Origin: an uncultured Oscillospiraceae bacterium
GTDB lineage: Bacteria; Bacillota; Clostridia; Oscillospirales; Oscillospiraceae
Length of the DNA: 64,000 bases
Direction of reading: 5' to 3'
Assembly: GCA_947169975.1 (NCBI GenBank)
Contig: CAMVRT010000013.1
Coordinates: forward strand, 1 to 64,000
The position numbers and the translations under genes were made by a program. Position 1 is the stretch's first letter, and every line of letters begins with the position of its first letter. The notes below the pieces were generated by a model. That model was not told the origin of the DNA. It made no database searches and worked only from the letters and a program-made list of their open reading frames with translations. Positions 34,095 through 42,585 of this stretch are shown piece by piece.

Positions 34095-35525
34095 ATGAAT
34101 ATTTTGTTTGTGACCAGCGAGGCCGCCCCCTTCTGCAAAACCGGCGGTTTGGCTGATGTGGCGGGCAGTCTGCCGCCTGCCCTCGCCGCATCCGGTGAGG
34201 ATCGTGTGGCGGCCATCCTGCCGCTGTACGGCCAGATCGGGCCGGAGTGGCGGGAGAAGATGACCTTCCGCAAGTACATCTACGTGGACCTGGCCTGGCG
34301 CCATGAGTACTGCGGCCTCTTTTCCCTGGAGCACCGGGGCGTGACCTGGTACTTTGTGGACAACGAGAGGTATTTCCGCCGGGAACGGCTCTACGGCGAC
34401 TTTGATGACGGCGAGCGTTTCGCCTTCTTCAGCCACGCCGTGGCGGATCTGCTGCCCCATCTGGACCATATGCCCGATGTGGTGCACTGCAACGACTGGC
34501 AGAGCGCCGCCGTGCCGGTGTATATCAAGGATTACGCTGTGCGCGAGGAGGCCTACAAGCACGTGCGCACCGTGTTCACCGTCCACAATATCGAATATCA
34601 GGGTTGGCTGCCGCCCACCGCCGTGGCGGATCTGCTGGGCCTGGACATCGGCTGGTGGGAGAGCGGCGCCCTGCGGATGGGCGACGGCGTAAACCTGATG
34701 AAGGCAGCCCTGCTGACTGCCGACGCGGTGACTACCGTCAGCCCCACATACGCCCGGCAGCTCCATGACAGCTACTATGCCCACGGGCTGGAGGGTGTCA
34801 TCGCCGCCGTGTCGGATAAGATGACCGGCGTGCTCAACGGCATTGACGTGGAGAGCTTCGATCCCCGGAAGGACAAGGCCATCCCCGCCCAGTACAATTC
34901 CCGCAATCTGGCGGGCAAGGCGGTGTGCAAGCGGCGGCTCCAGGAGCAGCTGGGCCTTGCCCCGGAGGACAAGACCCCCGTACTGGCCATTGTCAGCCGT
35001 CTGGTAGGCCACAAGGGCATGGATCTCATCTGTCAGGTGGCCGATGAGATTATGTCAACCGGCGCGCAGCTGGTGGTGCTGGGCATGGGCGACGCCGGAT
35101 ATGAAAGCTTCTTCCGGGAGCTGCAAAACCGCTACAGTGGCCGGATGTGCGCCTGCATCACCTATTCCGACGCCCTGGCACGGCAGATCTACGCCGGAGC
35201 GGATCTGTTTCTGATGCCCTCCAAGAGCGAGCCCTGCGGCCTCAGCCAGATGATCGCCATGCGCTACGGGACGGTGCCCATTGTCCGCCAGACCGGCGGA
35301 CTCAACGACTCGGTCCGTTCCTGCCAGGTGGGGCAGAAGGACGGCACCGGCTTCGTCTTCGCCCGCTATGACGCCGGTGATATGCTGGAGGTGATCCGGC
35401 AGGCGGTGGGCCTGTACCACAGCGACGACTTTGCCGTGGTGCGCCGGCGGGACATGCTGGAGGATTTCAGCTGGAAGCGCAGTGCCGGCACGTACCGGGA
35501 AATCTACGCAAAAGCGCTGGGGTGA
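34095..35525 (+). CDS. glgA: Glycogen synthase (ADP-glucose)
   Basis: A 476-residue GT5 enzyme that extends alpha-1,4-glucan chains from ADP-glucose. It begins MNILFVTSEAAPFCKTGGLA, which contains the KTGGL substrate-binding motif, and has FTVHNIEYQGW, LNGIDVESFDP and the C-terminal donor site SKSEPCGLSQMIAMRYGT. The ATG at 34095 follows GGAGG, one nt past the glgD stop. Confidence 0.97.
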   Translation: MNILFVTSEAAPFCKTGGLADVAGSLPPALAASGEDRVAAILPLYGQIGPEWREKMTFRKYIYVDLAWRHEYCGLFSLEHRGVTWYFVDNERYFRRERLYGDFDDGERFAFFSHAVADLLPHLDHMPDVVHCNDWQSAAVPVYIKDYAVREEAYKHVRTVFTVHNIEYQGWLPPTAVADLLGLDIGWWESGALRMGDGVNLMKAALLTADAVTTVSPTYARQLHDSYYAHGLEGVIAAVSDKMTGVLNGIDVESFDPRKDKAIPAQYNSRNLAGKAVCKRRLQEQLGLAPEDKTPVLAIVSRLVGHKGMDLICQVADEIMSTGAQLVVLGMGDAGYESFFRELQNRYSGRMCACITYSDALARQIYAGADLFLMPSKSEPCGLSQMIAMRYGTVPIVRQTGGLNDSVRSCQVGQKDGTGFVFARYDAGDMLEVIRQAVGLYHSDDFAVVRRRDMLEDFSWKRSAGTYREIYAKALG

Positions 35526-35551
35526 GCCCCGGCTCTCAATAGGAGGAACCA

Positions 35552-37969
35552 ATGAATTACAGCAAGGACCAACTGAAAGAACAAATCGTACAGAAGCTGC
35601 GGCTGACCTTCGGCTGCACCGAGGAGCAGGCCACAGACGGCGACATGATGAAGGCCTGCGCCATGGTGCTGCGGGACATCATGGCCCAGCGGGGTGTGGA
35701 GACACGCAAGCGGGTGGCCGACGCCGGCGGGCGCATGGTGCACTACATGTCTCTGGAGTTCCTGATGGGCCGCAGCCTCATGAAGAACGCCTACAATCTG
35801 GGCATTGTAGGGGAACTGACAGACGCCATCAATGAACTGGGCTTTAAGGCCGGGCGCATCTTCGACATGGAGCCGGACGCGGGCCTGGGCAACGGCGGTC
35901 TGGGCCGACTGGCCGCCTGCTATCTGGACAGCCTCACCACGCTGGATATCCCCGCCGCCGGCTATTCCATCTGCTACGAGCTGGGTATTTTCCGCCAGAA
36001 GATCGTGGAGGGGCGGCAGGTGGAGCTGCCCGACGAGTGGATGGGTCTGGGCGACGCGTGGCTGCTGCCCAAGCCCCAGGACGCCGAGGAGGTTCATTTC
36101 GGCGGCCGCGTCCGCACCCGCTGGGACAACGGACACCTGATGGTGGTCCATGAGGACTATACCCGGGTCATGGCCATTCCCTGCGACATGGAGATCGCCG
36201 GCTATGAGACCGACCACGTCAACACCCTGCGCCTCTGGGAGGCCAAATCCCCCCGCCCGGTGGACATGGCTCTCTTCAACCGGGGCCAGTACCTGCAGGC
36301 CGATGAGGAGCGGGCCATGGCCGACGCCATCTCCAAGGTGCTCTACCCCGAGGACAACCACTATGAGGGCAAGTCCCTGCGGCTCAAGCAGCAGTATTTC
36401 TTCGTCAGCGCCACCGTCCAGTCCATCACCCGCAAGCACATCCAGAACTACGGCACGCTGAAGAACTTTCACGAGAAGAACGTGATCCAGATCAACGATA
36501 CCCATCCCGCCCTGGTGATCCCGGAGCTGATGCGTATTCTGATCGACGACGCCGGCATGAGCTGGGACGAGGCATGGAACATCACCACCCACTCCGTGGC
36601 CTACACCAACCATACGGTGCTGGCCGAGGCACTGGAGGTTTGGCCCCAGAGCCTGATGGAGACGCTGCTGCCCCGTGTGTGGCAGATCATCCAGGAGATC
36701 TCCCGCCGCTACCAGGAGAAGGTGGAGGCCTATTACCACGACGGCACCAAGACCGCCAAGATGGCAGTCATCTGGGACGGCCACGTGCGCATGGCCAACC
36801 TGTGCATTGCCGGCGGCATGGCTGTCAACGGCGTCAGCGCGCTCCATTCCGACATTCTGCGCCGCGACGTGTTTCGTGAGGCGGCGGAGATGGAGCCGGA
36901 CAAGTTCAAGAACGTTACCAACGGCATCGACCACCGCCGCTGGCTGTCCCAGATCAACCCGGGACTTTCCGATTTGCTGCGTGACACCATCGGCGACGGC
37001 TGGCTGCTGCACCCCCGGGAGCTGGAGCAGTTCGACGCCTATGCCGACGATGCCGCCGTGCTGGAGCGTCTGGAGAAGATCAAGGCGGACAACAAGGCGG
37101 CCTTCGCCCACTGGGCCAAGCGCCAGCAGGGCGCCGTGCTGAACACCGACGCCATCTTTGACGTACAGGTCAAGCGCCTCCACGAGTACAAGCGGCAGCT
37201 TCTCAACGTGCTGCACATCATCTACCTCTACCAGCAGCTGCGGGACGATCCCAGCCTGCCCATCCCGCCCCGCACCTTCCTCTTTGGCGCCAAGGCAGCC
37301 CCCGGTTACGCCGTGGCCAAGCGGATCATCCAGCTCATCAACTCCCTGGCCAATGAGATCAACAACGATCCCGTCTGCCGGGACAAGCTGCAGGTGGTGT
37401 TCCTGGAGAACTACCGTGTCTCCATGGCGGAGATGCTGATGCCCGCCAGCGAGGTGAGCCAGCAGATCTCCACCGCCGGCAAGGAGGCCAGCGGCACCGG
37501 CAACATGAAATTTATGATCAACGGCGCCGTGACTGTCGGTACGCTGGACGGCGCCAACGTGGAGATGCACCAGGTGCTGGGCGACGAAAACATGTTCCTC
37601 TTCGGCCTGAAGGCCGACGAGGTGGCGCGGCTGAAGGAGACCTACGATCCCCAGCTGCTCTATAACCGCGATCCCATGCTGCGCCGGGTGGTGGATCAGC
37701 TGAAAACGGGTTTCTCCGACGGCATCAGCTACGAGGATCTGTGGCGCCGCCTGCTCTACACCACGGACAGCCCCGCCGACCAGTATATGCTGCTGGCGGA
37801 TCTGCCCAGCTACTGCGAGGCCCAGCAGCGCGTAGGCCGTGCCTACCGCGACCGGAAGCGCTGGAACACCATGAGCCTCCACAACGTGGCCCGCGCCGGC
37901 ATCTTTGCCGCCGACCGCGCCGTAGCGGAGTACGCCGACAACATCTGGCACGTGCCGTACAGAAAGTAA
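35552..37969 (+). CDS. glgP: Glycogen/starch/alpha-glucan phosphorylase
   Basis: The 805-residue PLP enzyme releases glucose-1-phosphate from glycogen ends. Typical motifs are SLEFLMGRSL near the start, INDTHPALVIPELMR, and the PLP-binding lysine K653 in KEASGTGNMKFMINGAVTVG. It closes the operon and is followed by a strong terminator. Synthesis and breakdown enzymes are thus co-transcribed; no debranching enzyme is seen here. Confidence 0.97.
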   Translation: MNYSKDQLKEQIVQKLRLTFGCTEEQATDGDMMKACAMVLRDIMAQRGVETRKRVADAGGRMVHYMSLEFLMGRSLMKNAYNLGIVGELTDAINELGFKAGRIFDMEPDAGLGNGGLGRLAACYLDSLTTLDIPAAGYSICYELGIFRQKIVEGRQVELPDEWMGLGDAWLLPKPQDAEEVHFGGRVRTRWDNGHLMVVHEDYTRVMAIPCDMEIAGYETDHVNTLRLWEAKSPRPVDMALFNRGQYLQADEERAMADAISKVLYPEDNHYEGKSLRLKQQYFFVSATVQSITRKHIQNYGTLKNFHEKNVIQINDTHPALVIPELMRILIDDAGMSWDEAWNITTHSVAYTNHTVLAEALEVWPQSLMETLLPRVWQIIQEISRRYQEKVEAYYHDGTKTAKMAVIWDGHVRMANLCIAGGMAVNGVSALHSDILRRDVFREAAEMEPDKFKNVTNGIDHRRWLSQINPGLSDLLRDTIGDGWLLHPRELEQFDAYADDAAVLERLEKIKADNKAAFAHWAKRQQGAVLNTDAIFDVQVKRLHEYKRQLLNVLHIIYLYQQLRDDPSLPIPPRTFLFGAKAAPGYAVAKRIIQLINSLANEINNDPVCRDKLQVVFLENYRVSMAEMLMPASEVSQQISTAGKEASGTGNMKFMINGAVTVGTLDGANVEMHQVLGDENMFLFGLKADEVARLKETYDPQLLYNRDPMLRRVVDQLKTGFSDGISYEDLWRRLLYTTDSPADQYMLLADLPSYCEAQQRVGRAYRDRKRWNTMSLHNVARAGIFAADRAVAEYADNIWHVPYRK

Positions 37970-37996
37970 TATTGTCCGAAATCCGGAGGATGATCA

Positions 37997-38030
37997 AAGA
38001 GCCGGCGGGAGACTCCCGCCGGCTCTTTTC
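37997..38030 (+). terminator. Terminator of the glycogen operon
   Basis: A 13-bp GC-rich stem, AAGAGCCGGCGGG / CCCGCCGGCTCTT, continues into TTTT. Confidence 0.9.
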
Positions 38031-38092
38031 CTGTATTGACAGCCGTGGTATAATTATCCTGTTATACTATGTAGAAAAACGAGGAAAACGCT

Positions 38093-39256
38093 ATGGAAGT
38101 CACTCAGGGCGTGCGTTTTGAGGAGTTTGGCCTGTCGGAGGCCACGCTGCGCGCCATCCGAAACAAGCACTATGAGATCAGCACCCCGGTGCAGGCCGGG
38201 TGCATTCCCCCCATGATGGCGGGGAAGGACGTCATCGCCAAGGCCCCCACCGGCACCGGCAAGACCATGGCCTTCGGCATCCCCATCATTGAAAAGATCG
38301 ACCCGGAGAGCGAGGCGGTGCAGGCGGTGATCCTGGCTCCCACCCGGGAGCTTGCCCTGCAGATCACCGACGAAATGCGGGACGTAGCCGTGTACCACGA
38401 GGGCGTGCGGCTGGTGTGCCTCTACGGCGGCCAGCCCATCGGCAAGCAGATTAACGCCCTCAAGCGCAAGCCCCAGATCGTGGTGGCCACGCCGGGACGG
38501 CTCAGCGACCATATGAAGCGCCGCACCGTCACCTTGAACGCGGTGAAGACCGTGATTCTGGACGAGGCTGACCGGATGCTGGACATGGGCTTCATCCACG
38601 ATGTGACCCGCATCCTGGACAAGATCCCCAGCCGGGAGAATTTGGGCATGTTCTCTGCCACCATTTCCCGGGAGGTCATGGACATCTCCTGGGTCTATCA
38701 GCGTGACCCGGAGGAGATCACCGTGCAGGCCACCAAGGAGAACAAGCCTGACATTTTGCAATACCGCATCGACGTACCCTTTGACGGTAAGGTGGACGCC
38801 ATCGCCAAAATACTGGCTGCCGAGAATTACGACCGGGTCATCTGCTTCTGCAACACCAAGGGCAGCACGGAGCGGCTGACCAAGTTCCTGCAGATGCGGG
38901 GTCTGGACGCCCAGTGCATCCACGGAGACATCCCCCAGAAGAAACGGGAGGAGATCATGCAGCGCTTCCGCGACGGCAAGCTGCGGGTGTTCGTGGCCAC
39001 CGACGTGGCCTCCCGGGGCATCGACGTGGACGACGTGGACGCGGTGTTCAACTTCGAAGTGCCGGAAGAGAACGAGTACTATATCCACCGCATCGGCCGC
39101 ACCGGACGGGCGAAAAAACACGGCGTGGCCTACACGCTGCTGGGCGATTTCCCCAGCCGCATGCGCATGGATTCTCTGGTGCGGGCCACCCGCAGCAACG
39201 TGATCCCGGCCAAGCTGGAAGAGAGCGGACATGTGACGCCGCTGGAGAAGTCATAA
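38093..39256 (+). CDS. DEAD-box ATP-dependent RNA helicase
   Basis: A compact 387-residue helicase with both RecA-like domains and no long C-terminal extension. Motifs in order: FEEFGLSEATL with the Q motif STPVQAGCIP, APTGTGKT (I), PTRELALQ (Ia), DEADRMLDMG (II), FSATIS (III), ATDVASRGIDV (V) and HRIGRTGRAKKHG (VI). It probably helps ribosome assembly or mRNA turnover. TATAAT-like and TATACT-like boxes upstream (38049, 38063) are not at a clear distance from the TTGACA at 38036, so the promoter is unsettled. Confidence 0.95.
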   Translation: MEVTQGVRFEEFGLSEATLRAIRNKHYEISTPVQAGCIPPMMAGKDVIAKAPTGTGKTMAFGIPIIEKIDPESEAVQAVILAPTRELALQITDEMRDVAVYHEGVRLVCLYGGQPIGKQINALKRKPQIVVATPGRLSDHMKRRTVTLNAVKTVILDEADRMLDMGFIHDVTRILDKIPSRENLGMFSATISREVMDISWVYQRDPEEITVQATKENKPDILQYRIDVPFDGKVDAIAKILAAENYDRVICFCNTKGSTERLTKFLQMRGLDAQCIHGDIPQKKREEIMQRFRDGKLRVFVATDVASRGIDVDDVDAVFNFEVPEENEYYIHRIGRTGRAKKHGVAYTLLGDFPSRMRMDSLVRATRSNVIPAKLEESGHVTPLEKS

Positions 39257-39272
39257 TCTGAGGAGACCGCCC

Positions 39273-40877
39273 ATGAAACGATGGACAAGGATCATCACGC
39301 TTCTTTTGCTGGCCGTTCTGTTGGCGGGTCTGACCGCCTGCGGCCGGAAGGAAGAGAAGAAGGTGCAGAGCTATGCCTTCTCCGCCGCCGTGGTGGGAAG
39401 TCCCGCGGGATTTGACCCTGCTCTTGCCAGCTCTGACGCCGAGAAAACCGCCGCGGTGCATCTGTTTGAAAACCTGATGCGGCTGCAGAGCGGCAAAAAC
39501 GGCACGGATGTGGTGGGCGCTCTTGCCTCCAGCTGGGAGTGTATTGACAATCTGGACGGCACGGAGACATATGTGTTTAGGCTCCGCCAGGACGCCAAGT
39601 GGTCTGACGGACGCGGCGTCTGGGCGGCGGACTTTGTGAACGGCTGGAAGCATCTGGTGGCTGAGTCCACCGGCTCTCCCAACGCCGAGATACTGAACAT
39701 GGTGGCCGGTTACGAGGAGGCCCGTGCGGGGGATCCGGATGCGCTGCAGGTGCGTGCCAACGGCAGAAACACGCTGGAGGTGGATCTCTCCTGCCGCTGC
39801 CCCTATTTCCTGCGCAGCGTTTGCACGGCGGCTGCCACCATGCCGCGCCGGTCCGATCTTGCGGAGAAGAGCGGACTGGTGACCAACGGGCCGTATGCCG
39901 TGAAGAGCTATGAAGACGGCGTGCTGACTATGGACATCGCCGAGAACTATTACGACAGGGACCGCCTTGGACCCCGGACGATCACGCTGCATTTCTGTGA
40001 TACCGCCCAGCAGGCTGTCGCCTTATGGGACGAGGGAAAGGTGGATTTTGTCTGCGGCGTGGCGGAGGAATCCGTGGCCGAGCAGGGCGACTGGCTCCGC
40101 CAGCCCTGCCCCGAGGTGACGGTGCTGATCGTGAACCAGATGGCCCAGCAGCTGGAAAGCGTGGCATTGCGCCAGATACTGTCTCTGGCCATTGACCGTA
40201 CCGCTCTTGCCTCGCTGGCCGGCTCAGCCCTCCACACCCCGGCGGAGGGACTGGTGCCCGACGGCATCACATCCTCTGACGGCAGCGCCTTTCGCACACC
40301 GGAGGATATCCACATCGACAACAGTGACTATGCCCGCAGCTGTGAGCTGGCGAGAGAGCTGCTGGAGCAGGCCGATGCCCGCACTGCAGCAAACCGTTTG
40401 ACGGATCTGACCATTCTGTATGCCGATCAGGGAGTCTTCGGCGCTCTAGCCGAGGAGATCCGGGACGGCTGGCAGGAGGAACTGGGTATCCCCACACGGC
40501 TGCGCGGCGCCTCGCCGGAGGACATGGCGGACGCGCTGCGTGACGGTACGTTCCATATGGCGATCATCACCTGCCGGGCCGACCGGAACGACGCGGAGGC
40601 GTTTTTGCAGACGTGGCAATCCGGCTATCCGGAGAACTTCGCCCTGTTCCACTCCTCTGCCTACGACATGCTGCTTCGTGTGGCGGCGGCCTCCTCCAGT
40701 TCCGAAGCGCGGGACGCCTATCTCTCTGACGCTGAGCGGCTGCTGGTGGAGCAGGGCAATGTGATACCTCTCTACTTTACCAACCGGGTCTACCGCCTCC
40801 GAAGCGAGCTGACCGGCCTTTTCAGCGACGGACTGGGCGTGTTCCGATTTGACGCCATCCGTGCTGCGGCGGGATGA
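39273..40877 (+). CDS. Peptide-type ABC transporter substrate-binding lipoprotein
   Basis: A 534-residue family 5 solute-binding protein (OppA/DppA-like). Lipobox LLAGLTAC with Cys 23, then the conserved start YVFRLRQDAKWSDGRGVWAADFVNGWKHL (about 94-122, split motif typical of the family) and PEDIHIDNSDYARSCELARELL. It would bind oligopeptides or other ligands outside the membrane. It starts 16 nt after the helicase stop. No permease or ATPase genes adjoin, so it must share a transporter encoded elsewhere or act as a stand-alone sensor. Confidence 0.9.
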   Translation: MKRWTRIITLLLLAVLLAGLTACGRKEEKKVQSYAFSAAVVGSPAGFDPALASSDAEKTAAVHLFENLMRLQSGKNGTDVVGALASSWECIDNLDGTETYVFRLRQDAKWSDGRGVWAADFVNGWKHLVAESTGSPNAEILNMVAGYEEARAGDPDALQVRANGRNTLEVDLSCRCPYFLRSVCTAAATMPRRSDLAEKSGLVTNGPYAVKSYEDGVLTMDIAENYYDRDRLGPRTITLHFCDTAQQAVALWDEGKVDFVCGVAEESVAEQGDWLRQPCPEVTVLIVNQMAQQLESVALRQILSLAIDRTALASLAGSALHTPAEGLVPDGITSSDGSAFRTPEDIHIDNSDYARSCELARELLEQADARTAANRLTDLTILYADQGVFGALAEEIRDGWQEELGIPTRLRGASPEDMADALRDGTFHMAIITCRADRNDAEAFLQTWQSGYPENFALFHSSAYDMLLRVAAASSSSEARDAYLSDAERLLVEQGNVIPLYFTNRVYRLRSELTGLFSDGLGVFRFDAIRAAAG

Positions 40878-40914
40878 GGATTTGTGTACAATCGGTTAAT
40901 TTTCCCGGATCCTG

Positions 40915-40942
40915 TTTGATCCACCGCCTCCCGTGCTATACT
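40915..40942 (+). promoter_or_regulatory. Promoter of the PAP2 gene
   Basis: TTTGAT (40915-40920) and TATACT (40937-40942) with a 16-bp spacer, 34 nt before the chosen ATG. Confidence 0.55.
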
Positions 40943-40975
40943 GATCAGGTAAGTATGGCCATACGGAGGGACTGT

Positions 40976-41650
40976 ATGAAGACCGCTGTACATTTTATCA
41001 AGACCCATCCCCATGCCTGGTGGAGCCTGTTCATGCCCTGCTACCTGGCGGCGTTTTTCACCATTGAGCATCTCATCACCGACAACTATTGGGCCACCCA
41101 ACTGCCCATTGACGACTATATCCCCTTTTGCAAGTACTTCATCCTGCTCTATAACGCCTGGGCGCCGCTTCTGATGGCCATGGGCATTTATCTGATCCTG
41201 AAAGATCCGGAGGGGTTCCGGCGGTATATCTGGTGCCTGATTTTCACCTACGGCGTGTCCACGCTGTTCTGCGTGCTGGTGCCCAACGGACAGGATCTGC
41301 GCCCGGCGGTGGTGGAGGGCAGCGACATCTGCGCCTGGGTGGTGCGCACCACATACACGGCCGATACCAACACCAACGTGTTTCCCAGTGTCCACGTGGT
41401 GGGCGTGATGTCGGCGCTGTTTGCCGTCTACCATACCCCCGGCATGCACAGGTGGTATTGGCGTGCCGGCACAACAGCGCTGGGCCTCATTATTATCGCC
41501 TCCACGCTGCTGGTCAAGCAGCACGCGGTCATCGATATTCTGGCCGGCGCGGCGGTAGGCGTGGCAGGTTACGTGCTGATTTACGTTATTATCGGCCGCA
41601 AACGGGACAAACGGTGCAAGACGGGAATTGACGAAAACAAAACAACATGA
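40976..41650 (+). CDS. PAP2 family membrane phosphatase
   Basis: A 224-residue protein with about six membrane helices. PAP2-type active-site pieces are FPSVHVVGV (conserved PSxH) and KQHAVIDILAG (HxxxD) with an upstream Lys/Arg-poor first motif, resembling the inositolphosphotransferase-like branch. It likely removes phosphate from a lipid phosphate or transfers a lipid head group. The ATG at 40976 follows ACGGAGGG; an ATG seven codons upstream has a poorer site. A terminator overlapping the next promoter follows. Confidence 0.88.
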   Translation: MKTAVHFIKTHPHAWWSLFMPCYLAAFFTIEHLITDNYWATQLPIDDYIPFCKYFILLYNAWAPLLMAMGIYLILKDPEGFRRYIWCLIFTYGVSTLFCVLVPNGQDLRPAVVEGSDICAWVVRTTYTADTNTNVFPSVHVVGVMSALFAVYHTPGMHRWYWRAGTTALGLIIIASTLLVKQHAVIDILAGAAVGVAGYVLIYVIIGRKRDKRCKTGIDENKTT

Positions 41651-41656
41651 TACAAT
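41628..41656 (+). promoter_or_regulatory. Promoter of nfnAB inside the PAP2 3' end
   Basis: TTGACG (41628-41633) and TACAAT (41651-41656) with a 17-bp spacer. The -35 box lies within the last codons of the PAP2 gene. Confidence 0.6.
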
Positions 41657-41660
41657 ACAG

Positions 41661-41686
41661 GGCAGGTAGAGATATCTGCCTTTTTT
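41661..41686 (+). terminator. Terminator/attenuator between PAP2 and nfnA
   Basis: An 8-bp stem (GGCAGGTA / TATCTGCC, one G-T pair) with a GAGA tetraloop is followed by six T. It starts within a few bases of the predicted nfnAB transcription start, so it most likely ends PAP2 transcripts, though an attenuator role cannot be ruled out. Confidence 0.7.
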
Positions 41687-41741
41687 GCGCCCGAAAGGGA
41701 CAAAGAATAGGACGAAGAAAGGGAAAAGAGGGAACCGGAGA

Positions 41742-42584
41742 ATGTATCGAATTGTCAGAAAAGAAGCCCTGAAACCCACCGTGATCCTGTATGAGATCGA
41801 GGCCCCCATGATCGCCAAAAAGGCGGAGCCGGGCCAGTTCATCATCCTGCGTGTGGACGAGATGGGCGAGCGCATCCCCATCACCATCCACGACTTTGAC
41901 CGGGAGAAGGGCACGGTCACCATCATTGTGCAGACCATCGGCGCCACCACCGAGAAGCTGAGCCACAAGCAGGAGGGCGATTGCCTGCAGGACTTCGTCG
42001 GCCCGCTGGGCAAGCCCACCGAGACCGAGGGCAAGAAGAAGGTCTGCGTGGTGGGCGGCGGCGTCGGCTGCGCCATTGCCTACCCCGTGCTCAAGAAGTT
42101 CCACGACTGCGGCGCCGAGGTGCATGCTGTCGTCGGCTTCAAGAACAAGGATCTTGTTATTCTGGAGGACAAGTTCCGCGCCGTTTCCTCTGTGCTGAAG
42201 ATCTGCACCGACGACGGCAGCTACGGTCAGAAGGGCCTTGTCACCCAGGCTCTGCAGGAGCTGCTGGACGAGGGCAACGTCTATGACGAGATCTTCGCCA
42301 TCGGCCCCATGATCATGATGAAGTTTGTCTCCAAGACCACCGAGCCTTACGGCATCCCCACCACCGTCTCCATGAGCCCCATCATGATCGACGGTACCGG
42401 CATGTGCGGCGGCTGCCGCCTGACCGTGGGCGGTGAGACCAAGTTCGCCTGCGTGGACGGCCCCGACTTCGACGGCCATCAGGTGGATTGGGATCTGGCT
42501 GTCAAGCGCAACCAGATGTACCGTGACTTCGAGCTGCGCAAGCACGAGGAAACCTGCAACCTGTTCAAGAAGGAGGTCATGTAA
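41742..42584 (+). CDS. nfnA: NADH-dependent ferredoxin:NADP+ oxidoreductase, small subunit (NfnA)
   Basis: A 280-residue FAD/NAD-binding protein of the ferredoxin-NADP reductase type. An FAD-binding barrel (about 1-95) is followed by the NAD domain (VCVVGGGVGCAIAYPVLKKF), and a 2Fe-2S site is in GTGMCGGCRLTVGG plus the Cys of KFACVDGPDFDGH. The pair with the next gene is the electron-bifurcating NfnAB complex, which couples NADH and reduced ferredoxin to NADP+ reduction. It has also been called sulfide dehydrogenase or glutamate synthase-like; gene order supports NfnAB. Confidence 0.92.
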   Translation: MYRIVRKEALKPTVILYEIEAPMIAKKAEPGQFIILRVDEMGERIPITIHDFDREKGTVTIIVQTIGATTEKLSHKQEGDCLQDFVGPLGKPTETEGKKKVCVVGGGVGCAIAYPVLKKFHDCGAEVHAVVGFKNKDLVILEDKFRAVSSVLKICTDDGSYGQKGLVTQALQELLDEGNVYDEIFAIGPMIMMKFVSKTTEPYGIPTTVSMSPIMIDGTGMCGGCRLTVGGETKFACVDGPDFDGHQVDWDLAVKRNQMYRDFELRKHEETCNLFKKEVM

Positions 42585-42585
42585 C

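Noticed and set aside
35504-37951. An 815-residue open frame on the minus strand
   Set aside because: It lies wholly opposite glgP, whose catalytic motifs are intact.
38036-38068. A promoter from TTGACA and TATAAT/TATACT upstream of the helicase gene
   Set aside because: Spacers of 7 and 21 bp are not suitable, so no promoter was called.
42433-42585. Upstream extension of nfnB by about 50 residues
   Set aside because: It overlaps the end of nfnA out of frame, while an ATG at 42586 with AGGAGG fits the family start.
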